A DNA stretch of 64,000 nucleotides, taken from contig OX387612.1 in assembly GCA_947568835.1 (NCBI GenBank), forward strand, positions 12,588,001 through 12,652,000, written 5' to 3'. This document shows, one piece after another, positions 47,120 through 58,384 of the stretch. The notes under the pieces are model-generated. The model was not told the DNA's origin. It worked only from the letters and a program-made list of their open reading frames with translations, and did no database searches. Each line of letters begins with the position of its first letter. Positions within the stretch are counted from its first letter, which is position 1. The translations under genes were made by a program, and so were the position numbers. This DNA comes from Protonemura montana (lineage: Eukaryota; Arthropoda; Insecta; Plecoptera; Nemouridae).

Positions 47120-47330
47120 GTATACAATTTATTTATTGATTTTTAGTGTTTGACGACGCAAGTTATTACAACAGGGTGGGATGTGTAAGAGGGGTCTGGG
47201 TCTCGGTGAATGAAAGCATGACCTCCGGGTCATAGCGTGGGCTGATGATTGGTAATATCTGGAGACATTTCATGCAACATTTCATACTAGTTCTGTCCGA
47301 GCATTGGCTTCATGGAATGTGTACGAGGCT
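47120..47330 (-). repeat. Diverged SINE-tail-bearing repeat, right flank of Harbinger region
   Basis: Direct-orientation relative of 41150-41460 (GTGTTTGACGACGCAAGTTA, GAGCATTGGCTTCATGGAAT). After 47330 the sequence is unique, with no gene seen up to 47785. Confidence 0.75.
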
Positions 47331-47786
47331 GGTTCATGAGAGAAGCATAACATGACAGTATCTTCTCTCTCACTTGCACAACACAGACGGGGCTAGAGTC
47401 TGTCTCTGTCTGACCCACATAGATCAGCAAGAGTTGGTAACATCTCCAGTCAACTACCCTCACTTTTAAACCTAGACAAACACACATTAATTCCAGTCAT
47501 TCGTTCTTGACTTTCATCCCAGGAAACTGTAATGTAACTTGAATCAGAGAGCCGTGCATTGCTAGATCTCCTACCGAGCTGATCTGTTGGTCATACCGAT
47601 GATAGTTCACCGAGTTCAATCACTGCACTAATAGTTCGACATAATAATTAATAATAATTGCTCAATAAAATTAATGTGCTCCCAGAGAGTAAAAGTGAAC
47701 AGCGAAGCTTTACACAACTGAAATCACAAAACGCATGTTAGTTTCAAGAGAGAAACGAATGCTGTAAGATCAACGCCAGGCAATGT

Positions 47787-47960
47787 AAGACCAGAGATTG
47801 ATATTCTGAATGGTTGTTCGAGTGCACGGGCTTTTAAATGTAATATTATAATAACACCAAGAAATGCAGGCTTCTTTGCTAATCAGAGGTTAACAAATGT
47901 ATTCCAGGAAATTGAATTCAAGCTGTTCATGTTGATTGACTTGCACTGTTTTGACATCTG
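47787..47960. repeat. Flank duplicated in inverse orientation at 57620-57790
   Basis: Near-identical in reverse complement to 57620-57790 (GTTCGAGTGCACGGGCTTTT, CAAGCTGTTCATGTTGATTG). The identity continues into the adjacent SINE body (to about 48260 / 57320), so SINE plus flank was copied together. Confidence 0.88.
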
Positions 47961-48880
47961 TCTATGTGGCACTGGTCTAATGGCGTCGGTGAATGAGTGG
48001 ATGATGATCAACCTAACCTAGCCTAGAAGGGAGGAGGTGAAACCCGGTGCCGGCACGTAGCCTACTCCTGTCGAAGAGCACCAAGGGGACCACCGGCTTA
48101 ACGTCCCTTCCGAAGGACGGTATAACGCGAACAACAGGATTCCTCCACAAATCCATGCTGTCGAGAGGTTGATAAGCAAGGCGAGTGAAGTTGCTGTACT
48201 AACTTTCATCCCTCTAGCCTCTTTCACGAACAGAACTGGTCATGTGCATGATGGTCACCCATTCAATACCTGACCCAGTGCAGTGTTGCTTAACTTTCAG
48301 CCCTCTAACCTCTCTCCCGAACAGAACTGGTCATGTGTATGATGGTCACCCATCCAATACCTGACCCAGCGCAGTGTTGCTTAACTTCCATCCCTCCAAC
48401 CTCTCTCCCGAACAGAACTGGTCATGTGTATGATGGTCACCCATCCAATACCTTACCCAGCGCAGTGTTGCTTAACTTTCAGCCCTCTAACCTCTCTCCC
48501 GAACAGAACTGGTCATGTGTATGATGGTCACCCATGCAATACCTGACCCAGCGCAGTGTTGCTTAACTTTCATCCCTCCAACCTCTCTCCCGAACAGAAC
48601 TGGTCATGTGTATGATGGTCACCCATCCAATACCTGACCCAGCGCAGTGTTGCTTAACTTTCAGCCCTCTAACCTCTCTCCCGAACAGAACTGGTCATGT
48701 GTATGATGGTCACCCATCCAATACCTGACCCAGCGCAGTGTTGCTTAACTTTCAGCCCTCTAACCTCTCTCCTGAACAGAACTGGTCATGTGTATGATGG
48801 TCACCCATCCAATACCTGACTCAGCGCAGTGTTGCTTAACTTAGGTGATTTTATGAGAACCGGTGTTTCCAACACGCCAA
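47960..48880 (-). mobile_element. 5S-derived SINE with about seven head units (copy S3)
   Basis: On the minus strand: a nearly complete 5S-like head (GCGTGTTGGAAACACCGGTT, CTAAGTTAAGCAAC), then about seven 91-bp units, then the body and the (ATC)-rich tail. This copy keeps more of the 5S 5' half than S1. Confidence 0.88.
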
Positions 48881-51261
48881 ACCGTGGGGTGAGTGGATAA
48901 TAAAGGAATGTTGGTTAGTATTCAACAATTTGATTGGGTAAGAATAAATCAGGAAAGATTTAAAAGTACTACGCGTGAGACGTGGGAGCTGTGGTCAGAG
49001 TAGGGGCGGTATGATCCACCCCTCCTCGGGGGACCATGTGCAGAAGTCACAGAGCGCATGTTAGTAGGTCAGTCTGCCAAACATTGGCGAGTGTTGTGGA
49101 AGCAAATACGAGTGCTTTTCAAAACAGCGCGGATTTGGCTCTCGCTGATCGGCAGTGCATTTACAGAGAAATAACTCCAAGGGATTACTAATTGTTAATT
49201 AAACCGTGAGTAATTGAGACATACAATCTCAAGGAAGGAAGGAAGCAGATCTTGGAAACATGTCGACTAACTACCCGAATACCAACGTATGTTTCAGTGT
49301 CAACTAGACTGTTTAGAAGGTATTGCGATTTGATTCGATATTATCCCATATCCCTGAGGTTGGAATGTCACCGACTCGACGTTTACGAGCAGACCGATCC
49401 TAGCAGCGAAGTAAGATTTACAACCCGACCAGCGATTTGCCAGAGATTTCAAAAACAGCGACCAGAACAGCTGCAGAAAATTCAGAGGCGTTTTGTTGTC
49501 ATTTGGGACAGTTTAACTAAGATACTAAAAGAACATTGTCTATGGTCTTTGCTTGAGACTCTAATAAATGTGACGAGACGAGTAGGACCGATTTGTTGTG
49601 TGACTACAATTTAGATGGGTTACTGAAATTTAAAACAAATACGTACCTTGCCGACGTCGGTTTGTTTTACTCTCGTGATCTCGTGTCAAGTCTGCTAGCA
49701 GCTGTTATTGCATGTATTGCTTGATTTTGTTACTTTTGATGTTTGGGCAACGATCGAACGGACGATGAATTCCTCTCACGAACTACGACACGAACTGTGA
49801 TGAGTGGAGATTGGTTGGTGACATCGAGATCAGCTGGACTCTTGGTGAACTTGTCGACCCAGACATTGTCTTGCAAATAAATCTACCAACTCATTTCCAC
49901 CGCGTCGGTGTCATTCCGTGAGTGATTTCTTTTTGTTCTCTAGCGCTAATTATCAACTAAGATATTATTTACTGTTTATTTGAGTTCACGCTTATACGTG
50001 GACAACATTTTGACTCCGTAGTCGCACGTCACTGCAAGAGACAAATGAAGACTGGAGAGTATTTTCTCTGATATTATTAACCCATCTAATTTAATTTCGT
50101 TTGATGCCCAACCCATCTCAAGTTTCTCCCATGCAGATATTTGTCATCTAAACATCACCATGAAACCCGCTGATATTTTATTACACATATTTTTATTACA
50201 CTCCAGTATGACTTTTGACTTGGGTCAAAGAGACGCGACATCTTCCCCCTCTGTTTCCCGCCAATGAACGTGAACTCGTCCTAAAAACATTCGATTAAAA
50301 TCTTAAAAAATAAGTGTAATCGTTCCTCTAACCGCGATCAACGCCGTCCCGTAAGTTTCACAATTTGTTTTTCTTTGATTTTGCCAATAATTGAACAATC
50401 CTGATACTTTAGTTTCGTCTCGTGCTATGAAATTAGTTTTGCCGGCTCAAGATTGCCTGAAAGCCAGGGCTGGCTAGAACACAATATTCAAATTATTACC
50501 CTCATCGATAAATAATTTATAACCTTATACCGGGTGGTACACGTGGGAAACTTGACGATTATATTTATTTTCTATAATTATCTCCACTTTTCTCATCATT
50601 CTTTCATTGGCCTTTAATTTTATCGAATTTATTTGTGATTTTCACATTTCAAATATTACTGTGAAGTCGGTCGTCATTGGTTGACATTGTTCTACCATTG
50701 GTTTGACGGCACGCGCCGTCCATAGTCTTCGTTAGGCGGGGCACTCGGAAATATTACCTAGCTCCGCCATTTTGAGCCGGGAAACCGTTGAGTGGACGCC
50801 TGGTCGACCCGCTAGCTGGGTGATAAGACAACTTGATTTATTGCGTTATAAATGTACAAATCCTGACACAACCAGTTCTGTTTGTGAGACAAAACTCTCC
50901 AATATAATATTAGTTAATAATTAGAGAGCTACGCACTATTATTAAACCGAATAACTGCAAGATAATTGTGCATTGAAAGTTACTTGGGGGCCGTGCTCAG
51001 GGTAGGTTTATAGATGGCTTTACTTAGCAACAGGTTTCCAACTGTTATCTCGCCATTTTCACCTAAAACACTTGTTTCATTTAACCACACACTTGATCGA
51101 ATAAATTGATTCGTTTTTCGCTCGGCAATAGAAAATCTGTTAGCATAATTTTCCAACATCCAGTTCCCTGTCTCAGCTCTTGGAAAACTTCGGGTGACCT
51201 ACGAGATTAATTATTTACAACTACATTTTTATGATAGTCTTCTGTTTCATTGCTTTCTTTC
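48881..51261. other. No gene recognised
   Basis: An open frame at 49252-49614 (120 codons) has unremarkable composition, no domain and no splice context. The rest is AT-rich without repeats that I could match inside the window. Confidence 0.5.
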
Positions 51262-51269
51262 CATACATT

Positions 51270-52369
51270 CAGTGATGTATTCGTAAAATTTTTAGTGGGG
51301 GTACGCAAAAATGACCCATTTTTTTTGTGTCGGCGGGCGGGGTGGTGGGGGGGGGGAGGAGGAGGAGGAGGAGGAGACCCAAGGCGAATGCACCGAAAGA
51401 GTGGAAATATTCGGGCGCAGCTCCAAGTGAATTTTTATTCTAAGGTTTCTTTTGGAGTCAATCTACGAGTTTACGATGAAATTGGGCTTGGAATGACATG
51501 GTCAGAACTGCATTTTTAATTACGTAATGATTTTGAGAAAATTAAATTAATGCCGCCCTCTCATGTCTCCACCTTCCCACATTGTTGCAGTCTTTAAATT
51601 TGGTGGGGATTCGGGAATCTGGTAAAAGAAAGTCAATCATTTTAATCGGATACTGGTTTTAATTTTTGTTGAAACTACCCATAGATACGCGCGTACTTTC
51701 GCGTTGACGAGATTACATCAGTTTCCACAATGACTCTTTTTCATTAAGCTCCTTGCTGCTGCGTGATGCGACGTTGGTGGTGTCTTCAACTTCTCCCAAA
51801 CCAAATTTTGGTTTTTTAGGAGGAGCAAGGCCCCAAAGGGAATGCAAATCCACTTGCTTCCTCTTCTGCATCTTGAATTGAACTAACTCGTCCAGTGTGG
51901 CTCGTATGTGGCATTTTGGTTATTCTTAGTATTTTTTTTTCTTTCCTGCGAATTCTTATTATTTGAAGCGGGCTTGCTTCTGAGAGCTTGCACCGCCGTG
52001 CGACGCCGCGAAAGCGGCTACCGACTTCCCTACGTGATAACAGTAATATGGTTCCAACTAACCCCTTTGTTGCAAGTCACGACGCCGACATAATTCCTGT
52101 CTACCTACTCTTAGCACGTTCGCATACAGTGGCATTCTTGCTAGGTCTATTTTTAAGTAAGTGGATTATTAGAAATAAAACCCGTAACTGGGATATTTTC
52201 GCCTTGAAAATAAAGAAGTGCAGGATATTCCGAATAATCATAATTTAATACTGCTTTCCCGTGCGTTCACCTGCGTTCCCTCAAAAATTCAAAGTGGGGG
52301 TACGGCCAAAAATAAAATTAATAGTGGGTGGACTGGGTACACCCGCGTGCATTGACCAATACATCACTG
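51270..52369. mobile_element. Non-autonomous hAT element with 8-bp TSD
   Basis: CATACATT at 51262-51269 and again at 52370-52377 brackets an element starting CAGTGATGTATT and ending AATACATCACTG. Inner subterminal GTGGGGGTACG motifs are also inverted. The 8-bp duplication and the CAGNG terminus are hAT hallmarks. Near the left end is a G/GGA-rich tract (51337-51374). A short hAT-type N-terminal ORF is retained (51713-51871). Confidence 0.92.
51713..51871 (-). pseudogene. hAT transposase N-terminal remnant
   Basis: 52 codons, MQKRKQVDLHSLW, then APPKKPKFG, resembling the basic, Phe/Leu-containing leader found at the N-terminus of TTF-type/ZMYM-like hAT transposases. It stops after 52 residues; no zinc finger or catalytic region is left in the element. 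Confidence 0.5.
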
Positions 52370-52986
52370 CATACATTGTAATGAAAGCAAACTGATCCAG
52401 ATGATTGCAAGGCTTGTTCACATGTCTGATCCCACATTTCTGCATCATGTTGATTCATTCTTTTTAAATTCATAATGCTACTTTCTGTGATCAAACGTGA
52501 ATTATTTTTTCAGATTTTTAATTGCTATATTTGGCATTTTACAGAATATCTAAAATCCTTCTGGCCAAATACTGATTTTGTATGGACAATTTTAAATCCA
52601 TTTTTATAGTTTCAAATTAATTACACGTTTTTCTGCTTGCTAGTAACTAGCAAATAATATTTTCAATAACAATCTCAAGTACCGCTCCTAAATTGTGCCC
52701 ACCTTTGCTCTGTCAGCTCGGCCCAATCCCAGCCTCCCTTGCCGCTATTTCAAATGTCCAGACCAGTTCGACAGCAGCCACAAGCTTTGTAATGTTACAG
52801 ATACAAACTTTCCGCTGCCGTCCCATGCGACCATCCAATCCCATCACAATACTTCACAATTAAACTCATCATCATATCGCCCTGAACTTACGTGTGCTGC
52901 TACACCGCAGACACATTTCAACAATTTTCCCGCTACTTTTCCAAATTTGGAGATCATATCGACTCTTTGATACTCATAAAAATAAA

Positions 52987-53255
52987 ATGACTTTCACACT
53001 TCTAGCAGAACTTGTTTCTCTAAGCCTTCAGGAACTTCAGGAAAGACTAAACGCGCTCCAGGAAGCTTTAACACTGATGTATAATTGCAGATCGGGGAAA
53101 CTTGGGACAACTGACCGCACCACGCTTCGCAAGGGATCAGTCGAGTGCCGAGGAGAACAAGTGACTGATATAACAATTGACGTCGGCAAGCCGATACAAC
53201 GACACCCGATTGTGAACGCAAGGGACCTGCAAACAAAAGCTCCCGTCACTGGAAG
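52987..53255 (+). CDS. Candidate 5' coding exon, unidentified protein
   Basis: ATG at 52987 opens a frame with an amphipathic, coiled-coil-like start (LAELVSLSLQELQERLNALQ) and continues to an excellent donor (GGAAG/GTAAGT at 53255/53256). No family is recognised and no second exon was found downstream in this window. Other frames are also open on the minus strand, so coding status is uncertain. Confidence 0.35.
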
Positions 53256-53642
53256 GTAAGTTTTGTTAACAAGAATTGATAGCGATCGGTGAATGACCCA
53301 GTAAGCACGTGAGCGTCGTCCATTCTCAGCTGTTTAATAACCAATTGTTGCACTTGTCTGCACCTAAGAAGGATACTTGATGGAAACAGATGAGTGCGGC
53401 AAGGAGTGGTTTGGAGCCACTGGCTGACGTTGGTCAAGCTTGCAGTTCTGTCAAAATTGTTTAAGCTTAAACCAACGTTTCCACCGCCTTGTCTTGGTCA
53501 TCTTTCATACTGCGAAAACAGCTGGTAGTCGCAGCTTATAAGCCACCTAGACAGCTTAGGATGAAATCTGATTTTAATTGCAAACGCTTGCAATGCGCGG
53601 GGTATTTTATTATTATCAACACAATAACCGTCTCAAAAATTG

Positions 53643-53694
53643 ATGGCCAAATGGGGACTCGAACCTGTCGCGGGAGTTGCTCTGAACCATTGAG
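53643..53694 (-). ncRNA. tRNA-like sequence, shortened (left arm)
   Basis: Minus strand TAGCTCAATGGTTCAGAGC (A-box type) and GGTTCGAGTCCCC (B-box type) with no room for a full anticodon arm; a tRNA-derived Pol III promoter rather than a tRNA gene. Confidence 0.6.
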
Positions 53695-53714
53695 CTATCT
53701 AAAAACAATCCAGT

Positions 53715-53786
53715 GTCCAAGTAGCTCAATTGGTTAGAGCAACACCCGCGACAGGTGGAGATCGGGGTTGAGTCTGCGTTTGGGCA
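53715..53786 (+). ncRNA. tRNA-like sequence, 72 nt (right arm)
   Basis: Can fold as a cloverleaf: acceptor GTCCAA/TTGGGC, D arm GCTC/GAGC, anticodon stem CACC/GGTG, T loop region GGGGTTGAGTC. The base before the expected anticodon is G, not the near-universal T, and the T stem is weak, so this is a tRNA-derived SINE head or pseudogene, not a working tRNA. Confidence 0.6.
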
Positions 53787-54029
53787 TCAATTTTTGAGAC
53801 GGTTATAGTGTTGTTAATAATAAAACACCTTGACAGCTGTTTTCTGTTCAGTACTGGGTGGTCAGGATAAGCGTAAGGTCGAAGCCCAATCGAGCCTGTG
53901 ATTGGCCAGTCGTTCATCAGGCTCGAAGACCGAGCAACGCTTGGCGGGATTGGTTACGGTCGTGACATCGGGCGGTGAGGTCTCACATTACCGTGGCGAT
54001 CGGTGTGTGTAGACCGTTTGTTATTATTA

Positions 54030-54745
54030 TTTGTGGTGTTTAACGACGCACTGTTTTGACAACTGGCCCTGCGGCACTGGTCTAATGGCGTCGGTGAATG
54101 AGTGGATGATGATGAGGATGATGATGAACCTAACCTAGCCTAGAAGGGAGGAGGGGAAACCCGGTGCCGGCACGTAGCCTACTCCTGTCGAAAAGCACCA
54201 AGGGGACCACCGGCTTAACGTCCCTTCCGAAGGACGGTACAACTCGAACAGCAGGATTCCTCCACAAATCCATGCTGTCGAGAGGTTGATAAGCAAGGCG
54301 AGTGAAGTTGCTGTACTAACTTTCATCCCTCCAACCTCTCTCCCGAACAGAACTGGTCATGTGTATGATGGCCACCCATCAAATACCTGACTCAGCGCAG
54401 TGTTGCTTAACTTTCATCCCTCCAACCTCTTTCCCGAACAGAACTGGTCATGTGTATGATGGTCACCCATCCAATACCTGACCCAGCGCAGTGTTGCTTA
54501 ACTTGCATCCCTCCAACCTCTCTCCCGAACAGAACTGGTCATGTGTATGATGGTCACCCATCCAATACCTGACCCAGTGCAGTGTTGCTTAACTTTCATC
54601 CCTCCAACCTATCTCCCGAACAGAACTGGTCGTGTGTATGATGGTCACCCATTCAATACCTGACTCAGCGCAGTGTTGCTTAACTTTGGTGATCTAACGA
54701 GAACCGGTGTTTCCAACATGCCAAACCGTTCGGTGTAGACCGTTT
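54030..54745 (-). mobile_element. 5S-derived SINE with four or five head units (copy S4)
   Basis: The best-preserved head: minus strand CGGTTTGGCATGTTGGAAAC, ACCGGTTCTCGTTAGATCACC, AAAGTTAAGCAAC, matching 5S rRNA almost from its start to the GGGTGACC of the C box. Four 91-bp units, body and (ATC)n tail follow, ending GCACTGTTTTGACAACTGGC read on the plus strand at the 3' end. Confidence 0.88.
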
Positions 54746-55215
54746 GGCTGTCTGCTTTCCGTCGGTCTCGGAAAGGTTCGTTGGTTTGGATTCTCATCGT
54801 TAACTCTTCGTTAGGCTTGATATGATTAAGATTTATCTGAATTGTCGCGGCCTTACGACAAAGTTGACGTCGGCTTAGCTCGGTTAAATTGACGCAGTGA
54901 TGAGGAAGTCTGTCGGAAAGAGGTCACAAACATCACCTTTGCAGAAATCATTGTCGACAATTGTAACACATCTTATGTTGAATTACGCCAAGCTTTTTTT
55001 TAGGAAAAAAACAGTTTCATCAGAGCAAAATTCTACACTTTTTTTGTTTGCTTGTAATGTTCTTAAAATTTGTTTGATTAAACACCCTGCTGAAAAATCT
55101 TACGTAAGATCTTGTAAGATCTTACAAGATCTTGTAAGATCTTGCCAAGAACTTGCAAGATCTTGCCAAGAACTTGCCACGATTGTTTAAGATCTTGCCA
55201 AGTTCTTATAAGATT

Positions 55216-55445
55216 TTTAGAAAAACTATTTGAACTGGGTTTTGAATGCTAAGTAAAGGGCTACTAAATTTCCCAACGTTTCGTAACATATACTAGTTAC
55301 TTCTTCAGAGGTTTGAGCAGTCCTGACAATTTTCCAATAACAAAAGAACCACATAAAATTATAACAATTACCAAGTTCAAGCTTCCTAAATGCATCTAAA
55401 CAAAATAATCAGGGTCAATAACTTAAAAACTAATGTATTGTGTAT
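55216..55445 (+). repeat. Family F arm nested in the CCCTGCTGAA element
   Basis: AACTGGGTTTTGAATGCTAA through GGGTCAATAACTTAAAAACT matches 3852-4114; a single arm. Confidence 0.85.
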
Positions 55446-55575
55446 TTGAGTACGTATATTGAGTACGTGATGGCCTGATGTACGTGATGGCCTACGTGAT
55501 AAGCCTGTTTCGTTCAGTACATCACGTATTTTTGAAGGCTAGCGTTTATGAGTTTTCAAGGCTTATTCTCATTTC

Positions 55576-56270
55576 TGTCCAGGGCTGGGCCAAAAATTAA
55601 GACCATCACAGATCGAAAGCCCATCACGTACTCTATCATCTGTGACAATTTCAAGGGAGTACCCCCCCTTCATTTTCTCGCAAAAAAATGATAACCAAAA
55701 TTTTGTAAAAGTTAGCCTTTTTTGTCCAGGGCTGGGCCAAAAATTAAGACCATCACGAATCGAAAGCCCATCACGAACTCTATCATCTGTGAAATTTTTA
55801 AGGGAGTACCCCCACTTCATTTTCTCGCAAATAATTGATAACAAAATTTTGGTTAAAGTTAGCCTTTTTTTGTCCAGGGCTGACCCAAAATTTAAGACCA
55901 TCACTGATCGAAAGCCCATCACGTACTCTATCATCTGTAAAAATTTCAAGGGAGTACCCCCTCTTCATTTTCTCGCAAAAAATTGATAACCAAAATTTTG
56001 TAAAAGTTAGCCTTTTTTTGTCCTGGGCTGGGCCAAAAGTTAAGACCATCACAGATCAAAAGCCCATCACGTACTCATTCATCTGTGAAAATTTCAAGGG
56101 AGTACCCCCACTTCATTTTCTCGCAAATAATTGATAACAAAATTTTGGTTGAGATTAGCCTTTTTTTGTCCAGAGCTGGGCCAAAAATTTAGACCATTAC
56201 AGATCGAAATCCTATCACGTGTTCTATTATCTGTGAAAAATTTAATGTTGTCTTTATTTGCTTTCATGCG
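55576..56270. repeat. 148-bp tandem array (about 4.7 copies)
   Basis: Unit starts at 55576, 55723, 55871, 56019 and 56167 (TGTCCAGGGCTGGGCC, ATCGAAAGCCCATCACG, AAGGGAGTACCCCC). Copies differ by a few percent. Open frames on both strands come from the repeat. Confidence 0.93.
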
Positions 56271-56439
56271 TTAAGACCATCACAAATTGCCAAGAAATTG
56301 GCAAGATCTTGCAAGATCTTGCAAGATCTTGCTAAGAATTTTCAGCAGGGCAGACAGGTCAGTGTTAAAAAGACATTTCAAAATACAATATAATACTTAA
56401 AAATACATATGGAGATACATAGGATACCCACATAGGTAT

Positions 56440-57620
56440 GACTTAGCTACCAAGTCACCGAAGTTAAACAACACTGCGCTGAATCAGGTATTGGATGGGT
56501 GACCATCATACACATGACCAGTTCTGTTCAGGAGAGAGGTTGGAGGGATGGAAGTTAAGCAACACTGTGCTGGGTCAGGTATTGGATGGGTGACCATTAT
56601 ACACATGACCAGTTCTGTTCGGGAGAGAGGTTGGAGGGATGAAAGTTAAGCAACACTGCGCTGTGTCAGGTATTGGATGGGTGACCATCATACACATGAC
56701 CAGTTCTGTTCGGGAGAGAGGTTGGAGGGATGAAAGTTAAGCAACACTGCGCTGGGTCAGGTATTGGATGGGTGACCATCATACACATGACCACTTCTGT
56801 TCGGGAGAGAGGTTGGAGGGATGAAAGTTAAGCAACACTGCGCTGGGTCAGGTATTGGATGGGTGACCATCATACACATGACCAGTTCTGTTCGGGAGAG
56901 AGGTTGGAGGGATGAAAGTTAAGCAACACTGCGCTGGGTCAGGTATTGCATGGGTGACCATCATACACTTGACCAGTTCTGTTCGGGAGAGAGGTTAGAG
57001 GGTTGAAAGTTAAGTAACACTGCGCTGGGTCAGGTATTGGATGGGTGACCATCATACACATGACCAGTTCTGTTCGGGAGAGAGGTTGGAGGGATGAAAG
57101 TTAAGCAACACTGCGCTGGGTCAGGTATTGGATGGGTGACCATCATACACATGACCAGTTCTGTTCGGGAGAGAGGTTAGATGCATGAAAGTTAAGCAAC
57201 ACTGCGCTGGGTCAGGTATTGGATGGGTGACCATACACATGACCAGTTCTGTTCGGGAGAGACGTTGGAGGGATGAAAGTTAAGCAACACTGCGCTGGGT
57301 CGGGTATTGAATGGTTGCCTATCATGCACATGACCAGTTCTGTTCGTGAAAGAGGCTAGAGGGATGAAAGTTAGTTCAGCAACTTCACTCGCCTTGCTTA
57401 TCAACCTCTCGACAGCATGGATTTGTGGAGGAATCCTGTTGTTCGCGTTGTACCGTCCTTCGGAAGGGACGTTAAGCCGGTGGTCCCCTTGGTGCTCTTC
57501 GACAGGAGTAGGCTACGAGCCGGCACCGGGTTTCACCTCCTCCCTTCTAGGCTAGGTTAGGTTGATCATCATCCACTCATTCACCGACGCCATTAGACCA
57601 GTGCCACATAGACAGATGTC
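56440..57620 (+). mobile_element. 5S-derived SINE with about ten head units (copy S5)
   Basis: Starts with ACCAAGTCACCGAAGTTAAA (5S-like), then about ten 91-bp units with point differences, then body (CACTCGCCTTGCTTATCAAC), (ATC)n tail and GCCATTAGACCAGTGCCAC. The body, tail and 170 bases beyond are an inverted duplicate of 47787-48260. Confidence 0.9.
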
Positions 57621-57829
57621 AAAACAGTGCAAGTCAATCAACATGAACAGCTTGAATTCAATTTCCTGGAATACATTTGTTAACCTCTGATTAGCAAAGA
57701 AGCCTGCATTTCTTGGTGTTATTATAATATTACATTTAAAAGCCCGTGCACTCGAACAACCATTCAGAATATCAATCTCTGGTCTTACAAAGTATGAGCT
57801 GAACACTAGATACTTGTCTTGCTTTAAAG

Positions 57830-58384
57830 GGAGGTTGACATTATCTTGCCGCGGACTCTAACGCAGCATCTTAACTTCCTCAGACTCCTGCTGGATGGAC
57901 CAACCTCAACGCAACCTTCTCGACCAATCGCAATGCGACGGGCACTACGCTTCAAGTCAAGATGGCTTATTGAAGAAAGCTTCCTGTCACTGCCACCAGG
58001 ATGAGGTGTTCACAGGGGCATGCAGTCAACGGTAGGCAGTGCCAACCCAGACATTTTCAATACATTCAACTGGCTATTTATTTTTTCAATTTTTCTATTT
58101 CCTAACCAAATTCATTAATTTCATCGCAGGCTGCTTCTGCCTGCGATGAAATGCTTAGCCACTCGATATTTAGAATCAAGTTGCCTATGACTTTACTCAA
58201 CAATTCAATAAAAACTATAAAATACACAAATGACTAACGGGCTCAGGATCAAACGTTTCTCATGTCAATGAAACTTTCTTGAAGAGTGCTCAAATTCTGT
58301 GCCGGGCAAAGCGGGGTAGCGAGTTCAATAGTTTGAATGTAATGAGCATCGCACTAAACAATCGAGATTTCTCGCATATGTTTG
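57830..58384. other. No gene recognised; contains a short hairpin
   Basis: Unique sequence between the S5 flank and the 47-bp satellite. Splice-like motifs occur, but no protein-like frame longer than about 50 codons was seen. Confidence 0.45.
58118..58152. repeat. Perfect 14-bp hairpin, 7-base loop
   Basis: ATTTCATCGCAGGC, loop TGCTTCT, then the exact reverse complement. GC-rich in an AT-rich area, so it may be a regulatory or transposon-derived stem. Confidence 0.88.

Larger units (their letters stand above)
53562..53826. mobile_element. Foldback element made of two inverted tRNA-like SINE heads
   Basis: Arms TTATTATTATCAACACAATA...CCGTCTCAAAAATTGATGGCC and the reverse (GGGCATCAATTTTTGAGACGG...TTAATAATAA) enclose two tRNA-like sequences pointing outwards. 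A core-deleted copy is at 8081-8222. Confidence 0.82.
55085..56350. mobile_element. Non-autonomous DNA element with CCCTGCTGAA termini
   Basis: CCCTGCTGAAAAATCTTA at the left and AAGAATTTTCAGCAGGG at the right are inverted. Next to each are runs of AAGATCTTG motifs. CA flanks both ends (2-bp duplication possible). The interior holds a family-F arm (55216-55445) and a 148-bp tandem array, so it is a composite. Superfamily uncertain. Confidence 0.75.

Noticed and set aside
49252-49614. 120-codon open frame as a gene
   Set aside because: No recognisable motif, no clear promoter or splice signals, composition like its surroundings.
53715-53786. A functional tRNA gene
   Set aside because: The universal T before the anticodon is missing, the T stem is weak, and the sequence is one arm of an inverted SINE-like pair.
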